Below, piece after piece: positions 1-10,787 of a stretch of 64,000 bases of DNA. Made by a program: the position numbers and the translations under genes. The stretch's first letter is position 1, and every line of letters starts with the position of its first letter. This DNA is from Ascochyta rabiei. Lineage: Eukaryota; Ascomycota; Dothideomycetes; Pleosporales; Didymellaceae. Location: assembly GCF_004011695.2 (NCBI RefSeq), contig NC_082405.1, positions 186,001 to 250,000 of the forward strand, read 5' to 3'. A model generated the notes under the pieces. The model ran no database searches. It saw nothing but the letters and a program-made list of their open reading frames with translations, and had not been told where the DNA came from.

Positions 1-494
1 ATTGGCGGGTAGACGCACGCGCTCTGACGCGCCACCTTCGCTTGGATTGTTTGAGATTTGTTTGAGTAGAGTTGGAAAATGCTCTCGAGTGCACGTGGGG
101 GTGGAAGAGAGATACATAATTTATAATCGACACGCTTGGATATGACTACCAACCACACCACACCGTACTCCTTCGTCGTGGGGGCAAGGTGACAGCGTGC
201 CATCGCGTGGTACTGCAGATGTTTCGTAGTGGGTTACGTCCTTGCACGCTTTAGAGATGCGATTTCGACAAAACAACAGCGCCAGCATTAGATACGCCAA
301 TGAAGCCAACGAGGCTGATGAGGCTGAACGGAGCGTCTCCACCGTCGCGCTAGTCAAAGCCCTTATCGATACAGCCCCACTATGACGCCAGCCTTCTGGT
401 AAAAGTCGACGTCCTTCGTCTCACGCAACAAACATGAACCTTGAAGTCAGAATCACTCTAGAATAAGATCAGGGTTCCTCCAAGAAGTCCGACC
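1..494. other. left-edge flank, upstream of the phosphatase gene
   Basis: No convincing coding sequence is visible. The stretch is of ordinary gene-like composition and probably holds the promoter and 5' leader of the phosphatase that starts at 495. A short reverse-strand open frame (121-357) has no recognisable motif and was not accepted. Confidence 0.5.
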
Positions 495-1475
495 ATGTCA
501 CAATCCACTACTCTGGACGCCCACCTGCAGTCCCTTGTCGCTGGCCATTCGAATCGGACAGCGTTGATTCAAGAAGTCATTCCAGCACTGCTCCGCACAT
601 TACCCGACATTGCCCAAGCCCTCCGAACAACATCAGTCTCGCAGGCCGGTAGTGCAAACTCCTTCGGCGACGATCAACTCAACGTCGACGTGCTGGCCGA
701 GAACCTCATCCGCAAAGCAATCGCCAAAGTCCCCTCGATAGCCACAGCAAGCAGCGAAGAAGACCCGATTGAAAAACCCGTGCACAAAACCCAACCCACT
801 TCCGAAGAGCAGTATACCATCGCCTTCGACCCGCTAGACGGCAGCTCCATCATCGGCCCCAACTGGACCGTCGGCACCATAATCGGCATCTGGGACGGCA
901 CCTCCGCCCTCTCCACCACCGAGGCGCCTCGCAAGAAGCAAATCGCGTCCATCCTCGGCGTTCTCGGTCCCCGCACGACTGCCGTCGTCGCCCTCCGCCT
1001 CCCCGGAACCCCAGGGACGTGTTTCGAAGCCAGCCTAGCAGACGGCGCAATCAGCATGACGCGACCCAGCGTGCAGCTCGCCACGGCGCCCAAAACAAAG
1101 TACTTCGCGCCGGCCAACCTGCGCGCCGCATCCGAAAACACAAACTACCTAGCCCTCATCACCCACTTCGTCTCCTCCAAGTACACGCTCCGCTACAGCG
1201 GCGGCCTGGTGCCGGACATCTTCCACGCCCTCGTCAAGGGCCACGGCATCTACACCAGCCCGGTCACAGACCAGAGTCCCGCCAAGCTGCGCAGGCTGTA
1301 CGAGCTGGCGCCTATCGCGCTGCTGGTCGAGTGCGCAGGCGGCGTTGCGCTGGATGCGCGGGACGGATCGCCTGTGCTGGATACGCCCATCCGCGATACG
1401 GAAGAGCGGGGTGGCCTTGTGTGTGGGAACGCAGGGGATGTTGAGTTTGTAAGGACTAGGTTGTTAGATGCGTAG
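495..1475 (+). CDS. FBPase/SBPase-family sugar bisphosphatase
   Basis: An uninterrupted 326-residue protein. It carries the metal-binding phosphatase core of the class 1 fructose-bisphosphatase superfamily: SSEED near residue 86 and FDPLDGSS near 111-118, followed by TVGTIIGIW. A later KYTLRYSGGLVPD block (about residue 229) resembles sedoheptulose-1,7-bisphosphatase more than fructose-bisphosphatase. The family removes the C1 phosphate of fructose or sedoheptulose bisphosphate with divalent metal. Sedoheptulose bisphosphate as substrate is inference from the motif. The length fits the family and there is no sign of an intron. The ATG at 495 gives a normal N-terminus. The last 133 bp of the coding sequence form the first unit of a 228-bp tandem repeat that runs into the AT-rich block downstream. 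This copy is intact. Other fungi make sedoheptulose 7-phosphate with the unrelated Shb17 phosphatase, so this gene's role in the host is uncertain. Confidence 0.88.
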   Translation: MSQSTTLDAHLQSLVAGHSNRTALIQEVIPALLRTLPDIAQALRTTSVSQAGSANSFGDDQLNVDVLAENLIRKAIAKVPSIATASSEEDPIEKPVHKTQPTSEEQYTIAFDPLDGSSIIGPNWTVGTIIGIWDGTSALSTTEAPRKKQIASILGVLGPRTTAVVALRLPGTPGTCFEASLADGAISMTRPSVQLATAPKTKYFAPANLRAASENTNYLALITHFVSSKYTLRYSGGLVPDIFHALVKGHGIYTSPVTDQSPAKLRRLYELAPIALLVECAGGVALDARDGSPVLDTPIRDTEERGGLVCGNAGDVEFVRTRLLDA

Positions 1476-3790
1476 GTAGATAGGCATTAGCAAGATAGTT
1501 ATATAAATAGACTACTTTTATACCTCTTTCTATACTCTATACTATGCTGTCTAGTAGGGTGTATAGACAGCGTTGCGCTAGATATGTAGGACAGGTTAAT
1601 TATGCTAGATACGCCTATCAGCAATACTAAAGAGCAGGGTGGCCTTGTGTGTAGGAACGTAAAGGATATTAAGTTTAAAAGAATAAGCTTGTTAGATGCG
1701 TAGGTAGATAAGGATTAGCAAGATAGTTATATAAATATAACGTACTCCACAGGTGAGCAGATTAAACAGGTAAGCGGATTACTCTGCTAAGACCACACTA
1801 AACCTCTACCCTATTATAGCTTGCATTAGCCCACTTTAGCCTTATATACAGTAGTGCAGGATATAATATTATTTAGAAATATCTTCTATAGCCTTCTTAT
1901 ATATATATAAGTTATATCTAATATTATAGCACTTTATACAGCATCTTTAGGTTACTTCCCCTCCTTTAGCACGTACTTGCTTTTTTGCCTTCTTACTATT
2001 ACTACGCGCCCTAAACTTAGTTAGAGTAGTTAATTAAAGGCCTTCCTTAGCTGTTAGGACCCCCTCCTTCTACAACTGCTTTCTTTTATTTAATTTACGT
2101 TGCATAGCAGCCTTATTTGCTATTTAAAGCCTAGTAATCTTCTTTTTAGCTAACACTAGCTTATACGCAATAATAGCTATACCTTTAGTAAGCTTTTTAA
2201 AGGCCTTAACTATTAAAGTTAGTAAGCTGCTTATATGCCTTTAAATCCTCTCTTAAACTAGCGTTAATTGCGATCCAAATTGCAGGGTATTACTTAGGGT
2301 TTAGAACTGCTAGAGAGCATCTTCTATAGAAGGTAGCAGTAAGGTATATAGGCAGACATTAAGACCTATTATAACCTATTCTAGGTTAAAGGGGACTATT
2401 CTAGCGCCTTAAAAGCCTTCTTAGATATTGCTAGAAGTAAATATCTCCTTATAGGCGCCTATAAAGTATAGTAGAAACTTAGTTTTAGTAATATAAGTAA
2501 TATAGTTATATATAAGATCCTTAGCTTAGCGCCTATACACCTTCTTTAAAGGGGCAAAACAGCCTATATCTAGTAGCTGTAAGAGGTGTAATAAGTATAG
2601 AGGTATATATAGTGTAATAATCTTTACTTTCTTATAGTATTATTAGAAGTTAAGGGAGTTATAGCTCTTATAGCTATTAATAAGGAGCAGCTAGTATACT
2701 CCTTAGGTGCGCGTCTTTATATAGGCATTAAAGTGCTTTAACTAGTCTAGACTAAGCTTATTAGTAGTCTATCTGTTCTTAGAGACTCTAATAACCTAAT
2801 TATAGGGTAGATTGTCCTCTTTATACTAGGCAGAGAGGTAGTTACAGCCTTTAAAGATAATAAAGGGTAGAATAGCCTACCCTATGCTATTAATGCCCTA
2901 TATAACTATTATCTACTTATAGTTACTCTACTATACTACCTTTAGCTATCTTTAACGCTCTAAGCCTGTAATAACTACTCCTGTTAATATCTAGCCTATT
3001 ATAAAGCCTGTCTTATTAAAGTTATATATATTATTATCTTAGATACTATACTTAGCTTTAACATTTGCTATAAGCCTAAACTAGCCCCTAATAATCTCTA
3101 GATCCTTATAGAGGGCTCTCTTATAGTTATACTTGCAATTAAACCTTACTTTAAGGTTAGGGCAGCACTTAATAAACATGTTAGGCTAGTTTATGCTAAC
3201 ATAGCCTATATTATACTTAGTATACAAAGAATTAGCTATATTAGCTATAGCAGCTACCTAAGAGGCAAATCCTTGTGTATCTAGCTTAAGGATATACTTA
3301 GTAATTACGTCCTTCTTAGTCTAGTCTATAATCTGTTAAACTAGCGTATAATTAGCTTATATAGGTTATTCTATATATTAAGTATATAGTATACTATAAG
3401 GCGTGTTATATATAGCTATAGTGCGTTATAGGGTAAGCATTACGTCTTATTTAATTACCTAGAGCGCAAGCTGTATTACAGCTTCTCTTAAGGGCGTAGA
3501 TTAATGTTGTTATTAAGGCATTGCGTAGTAAGGTGGAGGTTTAGTGTGGTCTTGGCAGAGTGATCCACTCACCTGTTTAATCCGCTTACCTGTGGAGTAC
3601 GTTACTTTTATACTTTTTTATTACTCTATACTATACTATCTAGTAGGGTGTATAGACAGTGTTGCGCTAGATGCGTAGAACAGGTTAATTGTGCTAGATA
3701 CACCTATCTGCAATACAGAAGAGTAGGGCAGCCTTATGTGTAGGAACGCAGAGGATGTTAAGTTTAAAAGAATAAGGCTGTTAGTATGTA
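1341..3790. repeat. tandem duplication of the phosphatase gene 3' end, interrupted by a transposon
   Basis: Three tandem units derive from the last 133 bp of the phosphatase CDS plus about 95 bp of 3' flank. Unit 1 is in the gene (about 1341-1568). Unit 2 starts near 1569, exactly 228 bp later, and is split by the element at 1740-3602. Its remainder resumes at 3603, and unit 3 starts near 3658. Shared landmarks include gttgcgct, ggccttgtgtgt, agatagttatataaata and ctagtagggtgtatagacag. Units 2 and 3 differ from unit 1 mostly by C-to-T and G-to-A changes and no longer encode the protein. Confidence 0.85.
1740..3602 (-). mobile_element. decayed Fot1/pogo-like DNA transposon, 1863 bp
   Basis: The ends are inverted repeats of about 69 bp starting acgtactccacaggt. 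The mismatches between the two ends are mostly transitions. TA target duplications flank it at 1738-1739 and 3603-3604, as for the IS630-Tc1-mariner superfamily. The interior is AT-rich and full of stops. On the reverse strand it resembles the element at 20551-22414 along its length, including the post-DDE region and the lysine-rich C-terminal part. The transposase is not functional. Size and TA duplication fit fungal Fot1/pogo elements. Confidence 0.87.
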
Positions 3791-5224
3791 AGCGTAGGTA
3801 TGCTTCCCGTCAGTATAAGAGAGAAGAAGCTAGCAGAGTATTATTAATTAATAGACGTAAGAAGTTAAGGAATTAAACAGTATAATTAAAATAAACTTAT
3901 AATACTCAGTATCTGATTGCCCTAAGGATTGTAATGTTAATGTTAGCCTCTTAGCCATCGGCATGTAGCAGCGTCCACCTCTAACCAGGTATAGCAATAA
4001 GTACTGTTCTGGCCACGTGCTTACCATCCAAGTGAGTATTGATACCTTTTTGGTATGCCTTGGTGCGGTGGGCAGAGCTGTGTCCGAACAGTTAACCTCT
4101 ATCCTCTCCTTTTATACTAGTGCTAGTGGTTTCTAAGCATTCTAGGTGACCACCTTAGTAGTCGCTCTATGCACCGGCACATTAGATACGTGGATAGGGA
4201 GGGTTTGGTAAAGATTAGAATAATAGCTTTGTATGATTTTAAAGTAGACGGTTTTATAGATGGAGATTACTTTTGCACTACTCTAGATGCTTAAATATAG
4301 TATTTAACGCAATAGGCTATTACTGTCTCAATAGTCTATAGAAAACAATCTACTATAGTTTTAGCTAGAGCTAGCAGCGCGCTGTTTTTTTTTGTTATTT
4401 TTTAACCTAGAATCTACTCTGCTATGTCTACGCTAAGGATGAAGAAGCCTGCATAGAATTAATTAGCTATTAGCTCTCTATTAATATAAGAAGTGTGGTT
4501 CTAGTAAGACACTAGTAGAGATGGCAAAAATATATTATAAGCCCTCTAGAGAATACCATGGTAAAGGCTTTCAGAGAATACTACACACCCTCCCATCTCG
4601 CGTACTTTTACCTACTTCCTAGTCAGCACAGCGGAATACTACACTTCGCTGTTCACAACACACACTCCCTCGCACAACACCAACTACGCAGAGTGTTGTG
4701 TAGCAACACGGGATACAGAAATCATCGAGAGGGAACTATCAGCTGCGTAAATGGGAATCAGCGGGGGAAAAGGATAATGACCACGACCTCTTCTCCAGGT
4801 AGGCAGTTTTCTAAACTGGGGGGGGGGGGGGGGGGGGGGTAATTGTAGGGCTTTTGATGGCGTCTTTAGGTAGCACGGCGCGCTGCTGTGCGTCTCTGCT
4901 TGTGAGTTTGTGACGAGGGGCTGGCGTGCTGCGTGATGGGATGTTCTGGTTCTGTGAAGGTGCGGGGGGTTAAGAATAGCGTGTGGAGTGCGAGATGGGT
5001 TGGTTTTAGATACTCTGGTAGACTGTTGTCATGGATGTTTTGATTGCCTTGGTTGCAGACTGCTTGCGTGGCTTAGATGGACGATGCGGTGGGACACTGC
5101 CGGAGACGTGAATCGGGGCTTTGCGCGTGAGCCTGCTGTGTAGTGCACTCACTCTACACGCAGCCACGAATACATGTATACCTCGTGATTTACACTACTT
5201 CCCCAACCGCGCCCTTCAACCCCA
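3791..5224. other. AT-rich transition and 3' flank of the zinc-cluster gene, no gene seen
   Basis: About 3791-4560 is AT-rich with dense stops and looks like old mutated repeat DNA I could not assign. From about 4560 the composition returns to gene-like. A 94-codon open frame at 4558-4842 ends in the poly-G tract and shows no family features, so it was not accepted. The last part is the 3' flank of the reverse-strand regulator ending at 5225. Confidence 0.5.
4818..4839. repeat. poly-G tract, 22 G
   Basis: An uninterrupted run of 22 guanines. It lies at the border between the AT-rich block and normal sequence. Its true length may be uncertain because such runs are error-prone in sequencing. 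Confidence 0.95.
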
Positions 5225-7499
5225 TCAGCCCAGGAGCACTACCCAGCTTGTCAGCACGTCTTGATCCCAGCACAAAACAAGGGGCGGGGATGCCTTACCC
5301 TGCCACTGCCAATCCTTCATAACGCCCAGCCAGTGCAGACTGCCACGGACCGTATACTCGATACACCCAGACCGTGTCATGGTGTCAACACCCTTTTTAA
5401 ATGCAGCGGACATCGGGAAGGAACTGACCCGCCGACTAGACGGCCGTGCCGAGCTGGGCGAGCTGCCGGCGCCGGAACTCGGGCCGTAGTTCGCAGCGCA
5501 ATGCGTGGACTCCAGGTCGACGAGACGGCTGCGCGCCAGTAGGAAGTCGTCGCGCCGCTTCCATACTTCTTCTGTGATTTCGAGCGCGCGCTCCACGATG
5601 CCCGTCACCAGGCGATGCGACATGGCGGTCCATCTGTCGCGGACGAAGGCGCGATCTTCGGCGTCCACGGCGTCGTTGCCGGCGATCATTAGTGGGAGGA
5701 TGTGCACGATGAGTGTGGGTGAGGAGAGCGGGATGGTGGCGAGGTAGACAAGGATTTTCTGCGCGAGTTCGCCGTACGAGGTTAGGTTTGGGAGCTCCGG
5801 TACGGCTTGGTACAGGAGGCTGAGGGTTGACCATCGGTAGGCCTCGGCGGTCTGGATGGCATCAGTCATGAGCTGGGAGTGGTCTTCGATCGTCTCCAGG
5901 TCGATAGGTGGCAACCAGTCCTCGATGTTGCGCTTCAGCTCGAGTGCTTGGGAGATGATGACCGGCGAGTTCCGAGGTGCGTCTCTCATTCGGACCTTGC
6001 AAATCAGGTCCGCGACACGTCTCATGATTGGGAAGAATGAGGTTGCGTAGCCCATGAGGGGATCGAGTTTCGAGGTGCTGAAGTTCAAGCGGCCGACGGT
6101 AGCTGCCACAAAACTCTCAGGGACAGGTGGGCAGAGGTCAAGACATGTGATTCTTGCGATTACGTCCATATACGTCCATGTGTTGAAGAGGAACTCCAGC
6201 CGAGCCTCTTCTTCTGGCGTGTAAGCCATGGTAGCCTGGTTCGACAGCATTTGCTGTAGCAACATCCCCGCGCTGCGAATGTGTGTCATGCCAGTTGTGG
6301 CCGATTTACTGTCCCAGGTCTCAGCAAAGCCTAGCGCTAGGGTTGCTGCCAATGCTGTATCCAAGGGTATCTCGCTTTTGGTGATGCCTTGCGAGAGCAA
6401 ACGCGCGCTAGTGTGTAAATGTCGCTCACCGTCAAAGCGCAGGTGCGGCTGTGCCTTGCTGGTGTGGAAGCAGGTCAAGGCAGCCAGAGCGTGGTATAGT
6501 GCCGGGTACTGTTGGGTCATGGGCCAAATGACAGTTTTCCATGGATTTTGATCAGAGTCTTCCTCGATTGATAGATTATGGCACGTTGTTTTGAGGAAAA
6601 GCATAGTTATTTTTTCCCTCTCGTCCTCCTCAACCTTGGGGTTCGCAGGATCTTCTTCGACAGATGTGCCCAGGGAGAAACCCATATCTGCTGGCATGAT
6701 CTGAGTGCTAGGAAGCGAGTTCACGTAGTCTTCAAGGAAGTAGTTGATATTCCAGAACGGAGGCCCGTAGTCTTGTGCATAGGACTGCGCATTGGCTTCA
6801 GCAGAGAGCTGGCCGAGCCCTTGTGATGTGAAATCAGCGTCGAGCAGATCGTTGTTTTGAGAAAATTATGGCGATATCTGGAGACCAACATCTGGCATGT
6901 TCAGCAGCTCGAAAGTCTGTAGCGTTGGTAGGCTGCGAGAGGTCAAGACATCAGACTCGAAGAAGGTCAGATTCGTCATATCTTCAGAACGCGAACAATC
7001 AGCTGTCGTGTCCTGGGAAAACTTGTTTGTTCCTCCAGGATCAATAGCAGGTGCAGCAGCTATGCTGCCCCCTCGAGAATGCCGCGATTCTCTACGAGCT
7101 GTCGTTGGCCCATTTGCCTGGAAAGTTAATTGCCCCGGACTTTTGACGATGGCGCTATTCTTCTTTGGTTCCCTCGCTGTCTTGAACCTGACGTCTATCC
7201 TGTAGCCGCCGCACTCTATGCGGCGACGGGCGCATTGATTGCAGGTCGGCTTTGTCTCGTCGCACTTAACTCTCCGCAACTTGCATGTTACGTATCCTGT
7301 GAGCTCAGAGAGTCAGTCGAGGCCCAACACGTAGCAAAACAAAGCACAACATTGGCCTTAAAGAACAGATGAAGACGAACATGCCATTGCGACTCTTTGA
7401 GAACCTATGCTTCGAGTCTTCAGCACGGTCCGATACCCTCGGTGGTAATTCCCGAGGCGGCTGTTGCTCAAAATCGACCTCAGTAGGTGAGTGTGCCAT
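5225..7499 (-). CDS. Zn2Cys6 fungal transcription factor, possibly broken by an in-frame stop
   Basis: Proposed exons are 7499-7385, 7296-5299 and 5238-5225. Together they total 2127 nt, an exact codon multiple. The N-terminus has a zinc-cluster DNA-binding motif (TCKLRRVKCDETKPTCNQC, then RRRIEC), followed by a long helical middle region of the fungal transcription factor type 2 kind and a C-terminal GSLHWLGVMKDW motif. The first intron (7297-7384) reads as GC-AG, with a ctgac branch site. The last intron (5239-5298) is GTAAGG...TAG and gives the ending VLLG. Two oddities: the first zinc cysteine position is tyrosine (GYVTC), and a TAA at 6866-6868 interrupts an otherwise continuous frame. 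The stop would be avoided if an 81-nt intron with a poor GTTGGT donor and CCAG acceptor is real. If not, this is a recent pseudogene. It likely acts in the nucleus on unknown targets. The divergent RTA1-type gene next door is a possible target, by position only. Confidence 0.78.
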
Positions 7500-8309
7500 A
7501 ACTACACTTAGGAAGCAGATGCGAAGTCTATAGCGAAATGGAAGGGCTTTCCGAGGCCACCGCTGTGGAGGAGGTTAAGGACTGCAGTGTGCTATCTTGG
7601 GGCTATCTCCATATGCTAGCTGATCCACCCCCGCATCCAAGAACGGCAAACCAAACCAGACCCACGTGATGCTTTACATTCATACATGAGCATCACGTGC
7701 TCTCGACAAACATCATTGATCAAGCTGATAGGCAGAGGTAGTACCTGTGAGCAATCGTTACGTGTTTTGGTGGGATTTCACGTTATGCGCTGCAGACCCA
7801 ATCAGGGGTTAGGCTCGCAACTACACGCTAACGGCAGCGCTTTGCCAGAGCTTGTCTGGACTGTTACACAAAGGCTGCGCTGCACGTTAGCGGAGAAGGT
7901 TGAGCCGTTAAACAGTGTTTTTTGGATACTCAGTTGAATGACGAGCTAGCCGGAGGCAGGAGCAGCCGGGCAACTGAAGTCGCCATATCTCGATACGTCA
8001 CCGCTGATCCATTGGCCAGCACCACTCAGCTCTCTCAAGATTTGACATCTCTCTTACGGCAACATGTCGGTCGAAGGCGTCCAGCCTTGCAAATATCGCA
8101 AGAATGCGTCTCCGAGATGCCGCTATCGTCGGAGCCAAGTACTTTGTGATGAGCCAAGCGTGTCTGCCGTGGTACTGTGTAAGCGACATGTCAGATAGAA
8201 TTGCGCACCAATTAAGAAGAGCTGGGAGCGAGAACGAGCATATCCCTAACCAATACGGCCAACACGGCAACTCCTAATTTAAGCGACCGAATCGTTACTG
8301 CGAATCATC
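7500..8309. other. divergent intergenic region between regulator and RTA1-type gene
   Basis: About 0.8 kb separates the reverse-strand regulator from the forward-strand membrane protein, so it should contain both promoters. Short open frames on both strands here have no recognisable features. No clear operator or repeat was seen. Confidence 0.5.
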
Positions 8310-9483
8310 ATGGCGTTTAAAAGCAGTGCGACCCTCCAAAAGGCCTTACACGTTTTGCGAAACCTAAGATCCATCAATCTTCAGATCTCACCCCAGATCT
8401 TCCGCCAGATCTTGTGGCAGATCCATCGCCATCGATCGTCCATCATGGTCTGCAGACGCCTTGCAACTATGGCTGTGATATCCAGTCTTGCCTCCCTAGC
8501 AATCGCAGAAGAAGGCCGACCACGCGGAAACTTCAGACTGTGCACCGAAGTCACACCACAGTGCCCCGCTATCGCAACGACATACGGCTACTACCCAGTA
8601 CTAGGCGTTAACGCCTTCTTCCTTGCTCTGTTTGGGTTGTGCTGTCTTGCCTCCCTCATCATCGGTATCTGGACAAAAACATGGACGTATACGGTCGCAC
8701 TCGGTATTGGATCACTTCTTGAGACTGGCGGCTACGCAGGACGCATCATCATGAATGGCAACCCATGGAGTGATTCAGGTTTTCGCCTGCAGATCGTATG
8801 CCTCGTTCTCGGCCCATCTCTGGTCGCCGCCGCCATCTACCTCACGCTCAAACATTTTGTCTTATACTGCGGACCGCAGTACTCACCTCTCAAACCGCGT
8901 CTGTACCCGTGGGTGTTCATCGGCTGTGACATTGGATCTATCGTTCTGCAAGCTTGCGGAGGAGGTGTTGCTGCATCAGGAGCCAACAATATCAAGCTTC
9001 TCAACGCTGGAAACAACCTGATTATTGCAGGCATCGCATTTCAGGTTGCAACCATGGCCGCATGTGGCCTGCTTGTGCTGTTGTTTGTCTGGCGTTACCG
9101 TAAGGATGCTCCCATGAAGGGTCAGCTGAACGAGAAGAGCAACTACCGACTCAGCAAAGAGCAAGGCAATATCTCACTCGCCAAGGTCAAGATCTTTGGT
9201 GCTGTTGTCACCCTGGCATACGTTACGGTACTCATTCGTTGCATTTACCGTCTGCCAGAGATGGCTGGTGGCTGGGGTAACCCACTGATGCGCAACGAAA
9301 AGGAATTCTTGTTGCTTGATGGAATGTCAGTATTTGCATACACGTTGAAGACTTATGTTAATGGATTATAGGATGATTGGAATTGCATGCGTAGCCCTTA
9401 CGGTGTTCCATCCCGGCTTCTTTTTCCCTCCATTTGCTGCCTTCCGTCACGGCAAGAGACGTGTGAGCTCAGAATCAGACTGA
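8310..9483 (+). CDS. RTA1-family seven-helix membrane protein
   Basis: Exons are 8310-9325 and 9372-9483. The 46-nt intron (GTCAGT...TAG) joins DGM to MIGIACVALTVFHPGFFFP, giving 375 residues from the first ATG. The conserved RTA1 pattern is visible: TYGYYPVLGVNAFF, then LETGGYAGR, LTLKHFVLYCGP, VFIGCDIGSIVLQACGGG and the closing LLLDGM/FHPG segments, spread over about seven hydrophobic stretches. Family members are fungal membrane proteins linked to lipid or sterol translocation and drug or stress resistance. The exact substrate is not shown here. A second start at 8445 (MVCRRLATMAV...) would give a signal-peptide-like N-terminus and is perhaps better, because the first 45 codons are an agatct-rich repeat-like stretch. 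The gene is divergent from the zinc-cluster regulator. Confidence 0.88.
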
Positions 9484-9836
9484 GTGGAACAAATTCGGCA
9501 AACAAAACCGACTGCACTACGCCTAACACACTTTCAAGCGATAGACTCGGAGAGGCGAACAGTATTCCCAGGGAATGTCCACTCATGTATAGTTGTTAGA
9601 TACCATCAAGCCTTCCGTTCTTCCAGTCTGTATACCGTTCCATGACACACCTTTCAATAAACTTCCTCTTTGACTGATCATTAGTTGTTACGATTGCTTC
9701 TGCGTGTTCTTTCTATGCGCATGTGAGCAAGTGTTGTGCATGCAGCAAGCACACTCAGGACTTAAAAAGATAGATGCCCTTACTGGAGTGCCGAACAAAG
9801 ATCACAATGTCAGATTCTTCCCTCCTTGGAACTATC
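9484..9836. other. 3' flank of RTA1-type gene, no gene seen
   Basis: About 350 bp with stops in all frames. It may include the 3' untranslated region of the membrane protein and the upstream end of the MYND relic, whose 5' limit I cannot set. Confidence 0.4.
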
Positions 9837-10389
9837 TACGGCAGATGCAACAACCTGCAACAATCGACTGTAGTTCGCACTGCGGAGTCATGCGATACTG
9901 CTCCACGATCGTTGCGACCTACATAGACTAGAGCACGAAACCATCTGCACTGCGTTCAAAGCTTAAGAGCAGCACCCGGCTGGATACCCTGACCATGACT
10001 TGTATTACCGCGTCATTTTCTTCCCGAAGGACGATGACCAGCCTCGCTTTGTATGGCTGAAGTACTATCAAAGCTTGACGTTCAGACCCTCGCAATCGGG
10101 CATCGAAGCGCTAATACAAGGCCCTGTGGAGAGATACAACACAAAGAGACCAGGATACGGGCACCAGTGGCTTGAGATCATGGGCAGGCGTAGTGTATCT
10201 CCTGATCCATCACGAAACTGCTGGGATGGGAAGCTAGTGGGATGTGGCGCGAGAACATATTTCTTAGAAGACTCGTTCAGAAAGAGATTGAGCGAATTGC
10301 AGGTATCAATGACGAAGTGGATGATGGTAGTACTTCGAGAGTGCGCGCACCAGTGGATTTGGGTACGCGGGACCTTTCGTGTATTTTAG
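9837..10389 (+). pseudogene. broken MYND-type zinc-finger gene
   Basis: A decayed gene. The first part reads CSSHCGVMRYCST, the core of a MYND zinc finger (C-x3-C...RYCS). It continues through a region that should hold the rest of the finger (D-stop-STKPS, where the stop TAG fits an original tryptophan codon). The frame then shifts. From about 10000 an open frame without its own ATG begins LYYRVIFFPKDDDQPRFVWLK and runs to 10389. This tail resembles the conserved segment I associate with fungal MYND proteins of unknown function, recalled rather than searched. The finger has lost at least one cysteine and the frame is disrupted at least once, so the gene is unlikely to make a functional protein. 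Confidence 0.55.
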
Positions 10390-10787
10390 CATATTTGAAG
10401 AGATACTAGAGTTCGTTTTCATTGGTAGCATATGTGGTCTTTGCGCCCCCAAAGGTGGAAAAAATCTTAGTCTGTCAGGGTTAGAGATATACTAGAGTTG
10501 TCACATACTACCACGCTTAGTTGGGTCCATTCACCTGTGGCTGTATGCACTATGTACGCTTGGTGATAACTGTAAGTGTCAAAATCCAAAAGAATAACCA
10601 CAAAGTATTTTCATCTGCGCTGTATGATAGGCGCTCACCAATGCTTTGACAAATTGTGACACGCTTATGACTAGATTTTGGAGAACAGTGTGTGTCTGAG
10701 TCGACGGGGCATGAAATTGCAATCTCATCAATACAGCAACTGCCAGAGTGGAGACGCGTGCTGATGTCAGCGACTCCGTGTGGGGTA
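10390..10787. other. flank between MYND relic and transposon
   Basis: Nothing recognisable. The TA target site of the next element is at 10786-10787. Confidence 0.4.

Noticed and set aside
4558..4842. 94-codon open frame ending in poly-Gly
   Set aside because: It ends in the 22-G tract, has no family features and lies at the edge of AT-rich decayed DNA.
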